Assembly (NCBI RefSeq): GCF_021730615.1 | Contig: NZ_JAJLMN010000001.1 | Span: 5,113,501 to 5,177,500 of the forward strand | Length of the DNA stretch: 64,000 bases | Direction of reading: 5' to 3' | DNA from: Lichenibacterium dinghuense | GTDB lineage: Bacteria; Pseudomonadota; Alphaproteobacteria; Rhizobiales; Beijerinckiaceae | Shown: positions 45,493 through 57,178 of the stretch, piece by piece | Position numbering within the stretch: the first letter of the stretch is position 1 | How the letters are laid out: each line of letters opens with the position of its first letter | The notes under the pieces: generated by a model | The model's input: the letters and a program-made list of their open reading frames with translations, nothing else | What the model was told of the DNA's origin: nothing | Database searches by the model: none | Translations under genes and position numbers: made by a program

Positions 45493-46461
45493 ATGCCGCT
45501 CCTCCGCCTCGCGCCCGAGAACACCAAATTCGGGTTCATGCGCTTCCGGCGCTTCTCCTACCCGTTCTCGGCCGTCCTCTCGATCGTGTCCGTGGTGATG
45601 TTCGTGCTCGTCGGCATGAACTTCGGCATCGACTTCGCCGGCGGCACGCTGATGGAGGTGCGCGCCAAGCAGGGCGACGCCGACCTGTCGCAGCTCCGCT
45701 CGCTCGGCGAGCGCACGGGCCTCGGCAACATTGAGGTGCAGGGCTTCGGCAACCACACGGACGCGACCCTGCGCTTCGGCGTGCAGCCGGGCGGCGACGC
45801 CGCCCAGGAGGCCGCCGTCAAGAAGGTGCAGAGCGCCCTCGACGACAAGTACGAGTTCCGCCGCGTCGAGGTGGTCGGCCCGCGCGTGTCGGGCGAGCTC
45901 GTGCAGTCTGGCACCATCGGCGTCGTCGTGTCGATCTTCGCCGTGCTGGTCTACCTGTGGTTCCGCTTCGAGTGGCAGTTCGCGGTCGGCGCCGTGATCG
46001 CCACCATGCACGACCTGCTGCTGACGGTGGGCTTCTTCTCCGTCACCCACCTCGAGTTCAACACGACCTCGATCGCCGCGATCCTGACCATCGTGGGCTA
46101 TTCGCTGAACGAGGCCGTGATCGTGCTCGACCGCATCCGCGAGGTGATGCGCAAGTACAAGCGCCTGTCGACCGCCGAGATGATCGACATGTCGATCAAC
46201 GCCGTGCTGCCGCGCACCATCATGACCGCGACCACCGTGTTCCTGGCCCTGCTGGCGCTGGTGCTGTTCGGCGGCGAGGTGATCAAGAGCTTCTCGCTCG
46301 CGATGATGTGGGGCATCTTCGTCGGCACCTACTCGTCGATCTTCATCTGCTCGCCGATCCTGATCTACCTCGGCGTGCGCAACGAGGTTCGGAACGAGAG
46401 CAAGCCCGGCACGCCGGGCGCCCCCGGCAAGCCGAAGCCCTCCAAGGTCGCGGCCGAATGA
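45493..46461 (+). CDS. secF: Protein export membrane protein SecF
   Basis: A 322-residue partner of SecD with six segments. MNFGIDFAGGTLMEV begins the first periplasmic domain, and GYSLNEAVIVLDRIRE is the conserved segment-four motif. The C-terminus is a short basic Pro/Gly/Lys tail. Its stop overlaps the next ATG by four bases, coupling the downstream DUF498 gene. Confidence 0.97.
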   Translation: MPLLRLAPENTKFGFMRFRRFSYPFSAVLSIVSVVMFVLVGMNFGIDFAGGTLMEVRAKQGDADLSQLRSLGERTGLGNIEVQGFGNHTDATLRFGVQPGGDAAQEAAVKKVQSALDDKYEFRRVEVVGPRVSGELVQSGTIGVVVSIFAVLVYLWFRFEWQFAVGAVIATMHDLLLTVGFFSVTHLEFNTTSIAAILTIVGYSLNEAVIVLDRIREVMRKYKRLSTAEMIDMSINAVLPRTIMTATTVFLALLALVLFGGEVIKSFSLAMMWGIFVGTYSSIFICSPILIYLGVRNEVRNESKPGTPGAPGKPKPSKVAAE

Positions 46462-46850
46462 GCGATCCCGGCGACTTCGGTCCCGGCTTCCTCGCCGGCC
46501 AGCACACGGTCGACGGTTACGGCGCGGGCGGCTTCTCCTTCGCCCACGTGTCGCACCGCGGCTCGATCCTGATGCTGCCGGAGGGCGTGCACCGCTGGTC
46601 GGCGACGCAGCCCTCCGAGATCACCGAGGAGTCGCTGGCCGAGCTGTTCCGCGCGCCGCGGGGCTCGGTCGAGCACCTGCTGCTCGGCACCGGCACGGAC
46701 CTGATCCCGCCGCGCGCGCCGCTGCGCGCCGCGCTGAAGGCGGCCGGCATCGTGGTCGATCCCATGGCGACGGGCGCCGCCGCGCGCACCTACAACATCC
46801 TGCTCGGCGAGCGCCGCCGCGTCGCCTGCGCGCTGATCGCGGTCGCGTGA
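46458..46850 (+). CDS. Mth938-like (DUF498) protein
   Basis: A 130-residue soluble protein of the Mth938/DUF498 family, related to the human NDUFAF3 complex I assembly factor. Family patterns are FSFAHVSHRGSILMLPEGVHRW, HLLLGTGTDLIPPRAPLRAAL and DPMATGAAARTYNILLGE. It starts on the ATGA shared with secF. In alphaproteobacteria it follows secDF and precedes the squalene synthase-like gene, which in turn resembles NDUFAF6, so the pair may serve complex I assembly. Confidence 0.88.
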   Translation: MSDPGDFGPGFLAGQHTVDGYGAGGFSFAHVSHRGSILMLPEGVHRWSATQPSEITEESLAELFRAPRGSVEHLLLGTGTDLIPPRAPLRAALKAAGIVVDPMATGAAARTYNILLGERRRVACALIAVA

Positions 46851-46872
46851 GGCCGGGACTGCGCCCCGCGCG

Positions 46873-47703
46873 ATGACCGACCCCGCCGCCGCCTACGCGC
46901 ATTGCGAGGCGCTGCTCCGCTCGGACGATCCCGACGCCTGGCTGGCGGCCCTGCTCGCGCCCGCTGCCGCCCGGCCGCACCTCCTCGCGCTCGCCGCCTT
47001 CACGCTGGAGGTGCGCCGCGTCCGGCACCGGGTGAAGCAGGCTATCGCGGGCGAGATCCGCCTGCAATGGTGGCAGGACGTCGTCGACGGCGGACGGGCC
47101 GCCGAGGCCGCGGCCCACCCCGTCGCGGCCGCGCTGATCGACACGGTGGAGCGTGCCGCGCTGCCCCGCGCGCCCTTCGGCGACATGCTCGATGCCTATC
47201 GCATGGACCTCTACGACGAGCCGCCGGCCGACCTCGCCTCACTGGAGCGCCGGCTCGCCGCGACCCACGGCATCCCGATCCACCTCGCCGTTCGCGCTCT
47301 CGGCGGCGGCGCGGCCGCCGACCCGGCCGCCGACGACGCCGGGGTCGCGGTCGGCCTCGCCGACCTGCTGGACGAGCTGCGCGGCCCGCATCGGCCGTCG
47401 CTGCCGGTGGCGCTGCTCGCACGGCACGGGGCGGGCGCCGAGGAGGTCGCCGCGGGGCGGTCCACGGCGGAGGTGCGCGCCGCCGCGGCGGACCTGCGCG
47501 CCGCGGCCAGGGCCCGGCTCGCCGCGCTGAGGGCGAGGCGGCGGACGCTCGGCGAGGGCGCGCCGGCCCTGCTCCGCGCGGCGCTGGTCGAGCCGCGGTT
47601 GCGGGCGGGGGAGCGGACCACCGACCCGTTCACGCCCGGGCCGGACATCCCGCAGTGGCGGCGCCAGTGGCGCCTGTGGCGCGCGTCGCGCGGCGCCTTC
47701 TAG
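46873..47703 (+). CDS. Squalene/phytoene synthase-like protein (NDUFAF6-type)
   Basis: A 276-residue protein with the trans-isoprenyl synthase fold, but without the two DDxxD-type motifs. The place of the first reads LEVRRVRHRV, and the second site lacks paired aspartates. IAGEIRLQWWQDVVD and GGGAAADPAADDAGVAVGLADLL are the recognisable stretches. It resembles NDUFAF6, the eukaryotic complex I assembly factor, rather than an active synthase. It lies 22 bases after the Mth938-like gene, in the same transcript as secDF. The family assignment is by pattern. Confidence 0.8.
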   Translation: MTDPAAAYAHCEALLRSDDPDAWLAALLAPAAARPHLLALAAFTLEVRRVRHRVKQAIAGEIRLQWWQDVVDGGRAAEAAAHPVAAALIDTVERAALPRAPFGDMLDAYRMDLYDEPPADLASLERRLAATHGIPIHLAVRALGGGAAADPAADDAGVAVGLADLLDELRGPHRPSLPVALLARHGAGAEEVAAGRSTAEVRAAAADLRAAARARLAALRARRRTLGEGAPALLRAALVEPRLRAGERTTDPFTPGPDIPQWRRQWRLWRASRGAF

Positions 47704-47713
47704 CGCGACGGAA

Positions 47714-47734
47714 CGGGGCGCCGCCCGCGCCCCG
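47714..47734. terminator. Terminator between convergent genes
   Basis: An eight-base-pair GC stem (47714-47721 with 47727-47734) with a five-base loop, 10 bases past the stop of the NDUFAF6-like gene and 27 before the end of the leftward sulfurtransferase gene. It lacks a T-tract. Confidence 0.45.
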
Positions 47735-47761
47735 CCGACGGCATTCGGAGATCGGAGCGGC

Positions 47762-50009
<2,248 letters not shown>

Positions 50010-50037
50010 GCGCCGTTCATACCGGCCCGAACCGCTC

Positions 50038-50385
50038 GCGGTCGTCCGCGGGCGGCGCGCCGCTGACGCGCCGCAGCGCTCGGCGCGCCAGTCGGGCCCG
50101 AAGCCGTTCCACGGCGGGTCCGACGGTGCCGAGCCGACCGAGCACCGCACCGTGCGCGGCGGCGATTTCATCACCGTAGGCGCCGCCGTCACCGCCGGGA
50201 TCGCCTCAGCCCTGACGATCGTCGCGCAGCTCTGCGGCGCGGAGGCCGCGCGGGCCTGCCAGCTCTCGTCTGAATACGCGCCCGCGCCGCCCTTGGACGC
50301 CGGCACGCCCGAGATGGCGCCTGCGCCAGTTGAAGGCGCGCCTGCGGGAGCGCGAAGAGATCGCGCCCGGGTGGGCCGGGGTGGC
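50038..50385 (+). pseudogene. Remnant of a DJ-1/PfpI-family gene (C-terminal part)
   Basis: Behind eno, frame +1 relative to 50152 reads RGRRA, then EHRTVRGGDFITVGAAVTAG and IASALTIVAQLCGAEAARA, ending YAPAPPLDAGTPEMAP. This is the C-terminal half of a DJ-1/PfpI (isonitrile hydratase-type) protein. Near 50327 the frame breaks, and the family's tail continues in another frame (LKARLREREE). The N-terminal half with the catalytic cysteine is absent. It is a decayed gene, not expected to be functional; limits are approximate. Confidence 0.65.
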
Positions 50386-50540
50386 GGGCTCAGGTTTCCC
50401 CCTTCAACCCGGCACCGTCATCGCGAGCGAAGCGACGCCGTCCAGCCCACCGGTGCAGGAAGCCGCTCGCGGGGGCCTGCGCTGCGCCGCGACTCTTCAC
50501 GTCAGAATCGCTTCGCCGCGCTCGCGAAGCCGAAACAGAA

Positions 50541-50563
50541 AAGCCCGGCGCTTGGCCGGGCTT
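50541..50563 (-). terminator. ftsH terminator
   Basis: A nine-base-pair stem (AAGCCCGGC with GCCGGGCTT) and a five-base loop. Read leftward it is followed by TTTTCTGTTT, a clear intrinsic terminator 31 bases past the ftsH stop. Confidence 0.85.
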
Positions 50564-50593
50564 CCTCGCGTCACAGATGACCGCTCGCTCGCA

Positions 50594-52516
<1,923 letters not shown>

Positions 52517-52693
52517 GGAGGACTCGTGTGGTGCGCTGACGGTTCGCGACGGATCGAAGATGCGGCTCCGCCCGAAGGCCACGCTGCTCTAGGATGGAAT
52601 GTAGGCGGTCGGCCGGAAGTTGCCAAGGGAACCGCCCCGGACGTCCCGAGCCGGTCCATCCATCCCCGATGACGCAGGAGCTGCGCGACGCGG

Positions 52694-53701
52694 TCAGGAC
52701 CCCAGATTCGCAGGGGTGCGCCGCGGGGGCGCCGGCGCCAGCGACAGGCGGGCCGCGCCGTCGAAGGCGACGAGGACGCCGGCCAGCGTCCGACGGAGGG
52801 GGACGCCCCGATCCGCGGCGGCCGACACGGCCTCGACGAGGCGCTCCAGGCGTTCCAGCCGCGACGGCGATCCGTCGTCGATCAGGCGGCCGAAGGCCCG
52901 CACGCGCACGGCCGTGGGCTCGCCGAGGAGGCGCGGCGCCGAATAAAGGCCCGGGCCGACGCGGGCTTCGGCGATCGCCCGCCCGGCTGCGCTCGCGAGG
53001 GCAGCCTCCGCCTCGCCCATGCGGCGCGCCAGCGTGGCGAGCCGCGGCGCGTCGAGCCCCTCCGCGGCCAGCGCCGGCATCAGGGCCCGCAGCCGTGCGC
53101 GCGCGAAGCGCGGGTCGGCGTTGGCCGGGTCGGCGACGAAGGGCCAGCCGTTCGCGCGGCAGGCCGCGACGAGGCGGGACTTCGGCACGCCGAGGAAGGG
53201 GCGGAGGTGGACCACGCCGTGGCGCGCGCCGCATGCCGCCATGCCGGCGAGTCCGGCCGGGCCCGAGCCGCGCATCAGGCGAAACAGAACGGTCTCGGCC
53301 TGGTCGTCCAGCGTGTGGGCGGTGACGATGTGAGTGGCGCCGGTGTCGCGCGCGCAGCCGACGAGCAGGCCGTAGCGGGCGTCGCGCGCCCGCTCCTGCA
53401 GGCGAGTCGCGGGCTTGGGGCCCTCCCAGGAGAGGAGGCGATGGGGCAGGCCGAGCGTCCGGGCGTCGCGGGCGACGGCTTCGGCCTCGGCGCGGGAGTC
53501 CGGGCGGAGCCCGTGGTCGACGGTGGCGACGGCGAGGGGGGGCAGGGCGGGGTCGGCGCGGGCCGCCGCGGCGGCGAAGTGCATCAGGGCGGTGCTGTCC
53601 GGTCCGCCGGACACGGCGAGCAGCACGGCGCGGGCCTGCGCGAAGGGGGAGAAGAGGAGACGGACCTCGTCGGATCCGAGAGGGAGAGCGGGGTCGGCCA
53701 C
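52694..53701 (-). CDS. tilS: tRNA(Ile)-lysidine synthetase
   Basis: A 335-residue N-type ATP pyrophosphatase that makes lysidine at position 34 of tRNA-Ile(CAU). The PP-loop is LLAVSGGPDSTALMHF, with VDHGLRPDSRAEA, then AHTLDDQAETVLFRLMRGSG. It lacks the large C-terminal domain of E. coli TilS, as is common in alphaproteobacteria. It lies between cpoB (17 bases) and ftsH in the usual order. Confidence 0.93.
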   Translation of the reverse strand: MADPALPLGSDEVRLLFSPFAQARAVLLAVSGGPDSTALMHFAAAAARADPALPPLAVATVDHGLRPDSRAEAEAVARDARTLGLPHRLLSWEGPKPATRLQERARDARYGLLVGCARDTGATHIVTAHTLDDQAETVLFRLMRGSGPAGLAGMAACGARHGVVHLRPFLGVPKSRLVAACRANGWPFVADPANADPRFARARLRALMPALAAEGLDAPRLATLARRMGEAEAALASAAGRAIAEARVGPGLYSAPRLLGEPTAVRVRAFGRLIDDGSPSRLERLERLVEAVSAAADRGVPLRRTLAGVLVAFDGAARLSLAPAPPRRTPANLGS

Positions 53702-53718
53702 GGCCGCGCGCCGCGGGT

Positions 53719-54858
53719 TCAGCAGCGGGCGCGCTTCAGCTCGCGGTCGACGGCGGCGCGCACGTCCGCGCCGGCCGCCGGGTACTTGCGGTCCACCTCC
53801 TGGTAGGTGGCGCAGGCCTGGGCGCCGGCGCCGAGCGCGTTCAGCGCCATGCCGAGGCGGAGCAGGGCGTCGGGCGCCCTGTTGGACGTGGTGTAGTCGG
53901 TCGACAGCTTCAGGAACTGCTCCGCGGCCTCGCGGTGGCGGCCGAGGCGGGCGTAGCTCTGGCCGAGGAAGTAGGTGGCGTCCGGCACCAGCCGGTCGCG
54001 CGGGTACTTGGTCAGGAAGTCGTTGAACCCCGTGACGGCGCCGTCGTACTGCGCGTTCTTGTAAAGCGCGTAGTCGGCCTCGTACTCGCTGCGCGTGCTG
54101 CCGGGCGTCAGGCTGGCGACGCCGCCGGGCGGCGGCGCGGCGGGCTCGTCGCGCAGCGTCGCAGGCGGCTCCGCCGAAGCCACCGCGGCCGGCGGGGCCG
54201 CGGCCGCCGCGGCGCCGTGGGTGAGATCGAGCGGCGCGCGGGGGGGCTGCGCCGCGGGCGCGACCGCCGCCGGGGGCAGGCTGGAGCGCAGCGGCGGCGT
54301 GGCGCCGGCCGCGGCCGTGGCGCCGAGCGGGCGCGGCGCGCCGGGCGCGTTCGGGTCGGCGGCGGGATCGAAGGCGTCGCCGCGCTTCGGCGCCGCGGCG
54401 GGCGCCGCCGGAGCGGGGCTCGCGGGGGCTGCCGCGGGCGCGGCCGGCGTCGCGTCGGCGAGGGCGTCCGGCGAGGCGCCGTCGAGCTCGCCGTGGCGGG
54501 CCAGCGGCGGCTTGCCGCCGGGGGCGGTCGGCGCGCGGTTGAGGTCCTGGAAGCGGAAATCGACGTCCTGCTGCATCTTGCGCAGGGCGTCCTCCAGCCG
54601 CTTGTTCTGGTTCTGGAGCTGCTCGATCTGCCCCGTCAGGGTGCGGAGCCGGTTCTCGAGCCGGTCGACGCGCACCAGCAGCGCGGCCGCGCTGGCGGGG
54701 TCGGGCGCCGCGTCGGGGTCGTCCTGGGCGAGCACGATGGGGGGCGGGGAGAAGCGCTCCGCCGCCGCGGCGCGGCCGGGCAGGGCAGCGGGCGCGACGA
54801 GGGCCGCGCAGGCGAGCCCCACGGCGGGAGTCAGGAGGGATCGGACGATGAAACGCAT
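53719..54858 (-). CDS. cpoB: Cell division coordinator CpoB (YbgF)
   Basis: A 379-residue periplasmic protein with a signal peptide. A short coiled coil (LLVRVDRLENRLRTLTGQIEQ, about residues 60-105) is followed by a very long Ala/Pro-rich linker (about 110-240) and C-terminal TPR repeats (YEADYALYKNAQYDGAVTGF, then FLGQSYARLGRHREAAEQFLKL). CpoB links Tol-Pal to PBP1B and peptidoglycan synthesis. The linker is much longer than in E. coli. It follows pal by 108 bases. Confidence 0.9.
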   Translation of the reverse strand: MRFIVRSLLTPAVGLACAALVAPAALPGRAAAAERFSPPPIVLAQDDPDAAPDPASAAALLVRVDRLENRLRTLTGQIEQLQNQNKRLEDALRKMQQDVDFRFQDLNRAPTAPGGKPPLARHGELDGASPDALADATPAAPAAAPASPAPAAPAAAPKRGDAFDPAADPNAPGAPRPLGATAAAGATPPLRSSLPPAAVAPAAQPPRAPLDLTHGAAAAAAPPAAVASAEPPATLRDEPAAPPPGGVASLTPGSTRSEYEADYALYKNAQYDGAVTGFNDFLTKYPRDRLVPDATYFLGQSYARLGRHREAAEQFLKLSTDYTTSNRAPDALLRLGMALNALGAGAQACATYQEVDRKYPAAGADVRAAVDRELKRARC

Positions 54859-54966
54859 GGAGGGTCCTCGCGGCCCGGACCGCGACGGCGGTCCGGACGA
54901 TCGACGCCCCGGCTTATAACGCCGATGCACCGCGCGGGGCAGGGGCCGCGCGCGGGTCCCGACCGA

Positions 54967-55536
54967 TCAGGACGCCTCGCCGCCCTTCAGCACCGTCACG
55001 GCGCGGCGGTTCTGCGACCAGCAGGAGATGTCGTTGCAGACCGCGACGGGGCGCTCCTTGCCGTAGGAGATGGTCCGGATGCGCGAGGCCGCGACGCCCT
55101 TGGCGACGAGGTACTGCTTCACGGCCTCGGCGCGCTGGGCGCCGAGCGCGAAATTGTACTCGCGGGTGCCGCGCTCGTCGGCGTTGCCCTCGATCGTGAA
55201 GGCGTAGCGCGGGTACTGGGCGAGCCAGCGGGCCTGCTTGTCGAGCGTCGCCTGGGCGGCGGAGGACAGGTCGGTCTGGTCCGTGTCGAAGAACACGCGG
55301 TCGCCGACGTTCTGGGCGAAGTCGCCCGCCGTGCCGGGCGCCGTCGAGCCGTATTTGCCGTAGCCCGCGCCGCCGGCGCCGCCCTGGCCGAAGCCGCCGT
55401 TGGCGCCGAAGCGGCTCCCCCCGGCCCCGAAGGCGCCCACGGCCTCCGCCGGATCCTTGGCGCAGCCCGCGACGGCGAGGCCCGCGACGGCGACGGCGCA
55501 GAGCCCGAGCGCGCGGGCCGAGTGGAGAAGTCCCAT
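54967..55536 (-). CDS. pal: Peptidoglycan-associated lipoprotein Pal
   Basis: A 189-residue outer-membrane lipoprotein that binds peptidoglycan and TolB. The lipobox is VAGC (C25), with a Gly-rich linker, then an OmpA-type domain with RVFFDTDQTDL and NADERGTREYNFALGAQRAEAVKQYL, the meso-diaminopimelate-binding segment. In most genomes tolB precedes it directly; here a cyclopropane synthase gene intervenes. A CtrA-like sequence lies 132 bases upstream. Confidence 0.96.
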   Translation of the reverse strand: MGLLHSARALGLCAVAVAGLAVAGCAKDPAEAVGAFGAGGSRFGANGGFGQGGAGGAGYGKYGSTAPGTAGDFAQNVGDRVFFDTDQTDLSSAAQATLDKQARWLAQYPRYAFTIEGNADERGTREYNFALGAQRAEAVKQYLVAKGVAASRIRTISYGKERPVAVCNDISCWSQNRRAVTVLKGGEAS

Positions 55537-55667
55537 ACCGATGATCCTCGTGCAGAAGCCTGCCGGCGATCCCTCGGTGATAGGCCTCGATGGTTAAACG
55601 AAGGTTCGGTCAACCTTGACGAGGCGTTGAGGCGATGCCGCGAACGAGATCGCAGCAAGGGTCATGG

Positions 55668-55683
55668 TTAATGGCGGGTTGAT
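55668..55683 (-). promoter_or_regulatory. CtrA-box-like site upstream of pal
   Basis: Read leftward, TCAA-N7-TTAAC, one mismatch from the CtrA box; the flanks resemble the tolQ site. It lies 132 bases before the pal ATG and after the end of the cyclopropane synthase gene (stop at 55751). Confidence 0.4.
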
Positions 55684-55750
55684 GGCCCGATCGGGATGCA
55701 CGCGCGTTTCTCCGGGCCACCGTGGCGCGGAAGACACGGCCGCGCCATGG

Positions 55751-57010
55751 TCATTCCGCCGCGAGGGCCGGCGCCGCCGACAGGTCGGAGCGCTCGCGCA
55801 GGGCGGCCTCGGACTCGTAAAGGTAGTCCCGCGTCATCGGCGCCGCGTCGACCGACTTCGCGAGCTGCATCTGAAACACCATGAAGCCGAAGTAGCGGAA
55901 CGAGATCTCGCTGCCGACGAGGTAGAACTCCCACATGCGCTTGAAGCGCTCGTCGTAGCTGCGGCTGAGCTCGGGCCAGCGCGCCTCGAAGCGCTCGTGC
56001 CACAGCCGCAGCGTTTCCGCGTAGTGCAGGCGCAGGATCTCGACGTCGTTGACCCAGAGCGCGTTGCGCTCGATCGAGGGCATGACCTCGGACAGGGCCG
56101 GCGCGTAGCCGCCGGGGAAGATGTACTTCAGGATCCAGGTGCTGGTCGGCGCCGGCCCGTACATCTTGCCGATGGAGTGGACGAGGGCGAGGCCCTTCGG
56201 CTTCAGCAGCCGCTTGATGGCGCCGAAATAGTCCGCGTAGTTCGGCAGGCCGACGTGCTCGAACATGCCGATCGACACCACGCGGTCGAACTCGCCCTGC
56301 AGCACGCGATAGTCGATGAGCTGGAAGTCGACGCGGTGCTCCAGGCCCTCGTCCTTGGCGCGCCGGCGCGCGACCGCGAGCTGCTCCTTCGACAGCGTGA
56401 TGCCGGTGACGCGGACGTCGGCCGCCTTGGCGATGAACAGGGCGAGGCCGCCCCAGCCGCAGCCGATGTCGAGGACGCGCTGGCCCGGCTCCAGGGCGAG
56501 CTTGGCGGCGATGTGCTGCTTCTTGGCGAGCTGCGCCGCCTCGATGTCGTCGTCGGGATGGCGCAGGTAGGCGCAGGAATACTGCATGTCGCCGTCGAGG
56601 AAGGCGCGGTAGAGCTCGCCCGACAGGTCGTAATGGTGGGCGACGTTCTCGCGAGCCTTCTTCAACCCGTTGCGGCCCGACACGAGGCCGACCGCGGAGG
56701 ACAGGAGCTGGCCGAGCTTGGGGTTCGGATTCTCGCCGAGCAGGTGGATGTTGTAGCCCAGCAGCTCCATCATGTCGGCGAAGGAGCCGCGCTCCACGAC
56801 GAGGCCGCCGTCCATGTAGGCTTCCCCGAAGTACAGGTCGGGGTTGGTGGCGAGCTTCAGCACCGTGCGCCGGTCGCGGACGCGCAGCTTCACGTCGAGG
56901 CGGGCCGCGGGGTGCTCGTCGCCGAGTGTGCCGGCCGACGCCGTGCCGAAGGGGGTCGCCACGGTCAGGCGGCCGCGGGTGATCAGGCGGGCGAGCAGGG
57001 ATTGCAGCAT
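55751..57010 (-). CDS. cfa: Cyclopropane-fatty-acyl-phospholipid synthase
   Basis: A 419-residue SAM-dependent enzyme that adds a methylene bridge to unsaturated acyl chains of membrane lipids. The SAM motif is VLDIGCGWGGLALFIA, with the upstream segment AHHYDLSGELYRAFLD and the lipid-side YSCAYLRHPDD. The C-terminus has FMVFQMQLAKSVDAAP. It sits between tolB and pal on the same strand with 168 and 214 bases on either side, so it probably has its own promoter. It protects membranes against acid, solvents and drying. Confidence 0.93.
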   Translation of the reverse strand: MLQSLLARLITRGRLTVATPFGTASAGTLGDEHPAARLDVKLRVRDRRTVLKLATNPDLYFGEAYMDGGLVVERGSFADMMELLGYNIHLLGENPNPKLGQLLSSAVGLVSGRNGLKKARENVAHHYDLSGELYRAFLDGDMQYSCAYLRHPDDDIEAAQLAKKQHIAAKLALEPGQRVLDIGCGWGGLALFIAKAADVRVTGITLSKEQLAVARRRAKDEGLEHRVDFQLIDYRVLQGEFDRVVSIGMFEHVGLPNYADYFGAIKRLLKPKGLALVHSIGKMYGPAPTSTWILKYIFPGGYAPALSEVMPSIERNALWVNDVEILRLHYAETLRLWHERFEARWPELSRSYDERFKRMWEFYLVGSEISFRYFGFMVFQMQLAKSVDAAPMTRDYLYESEAALRERSDLSAAPALAAE

Positions 57011-57178
57011 CGGCGACTCTGTCGAGGCCGCGCGGCGCGGCAGACAGGGATCGGCCGGGGACGCGGGCGCGCGGAACGGGATGAGCGGAAGCTCATCGGC
57101 CGCTCTTGCGCCGCAGGACCCGTCGCGGTCAAGCGAGGTTTCCGCAAGGGCAGGGGATGGCGGGCGCCCTCGTGCCGG

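Larger units (their letters stand above)
50010..50593. other. Gap between eno and ftsH
   Basis: Apart from the DJ-1/PfpI remnant (about 50038-50385) and the ftsH terminator at 50541-50563, this 584-base gap holds nothing I can support. The stretch 50386-50535 is lower in GC and has short open frames without coding character. Confidence 0.5.

Noticed and set aside
46873-47703. A second hopanoid or carotenoid synthase gene
   Set aside because: The aspartate-rich motifs needed for prenyl transfer are missing, so an active squalene or phytoene synthase is unlikely.
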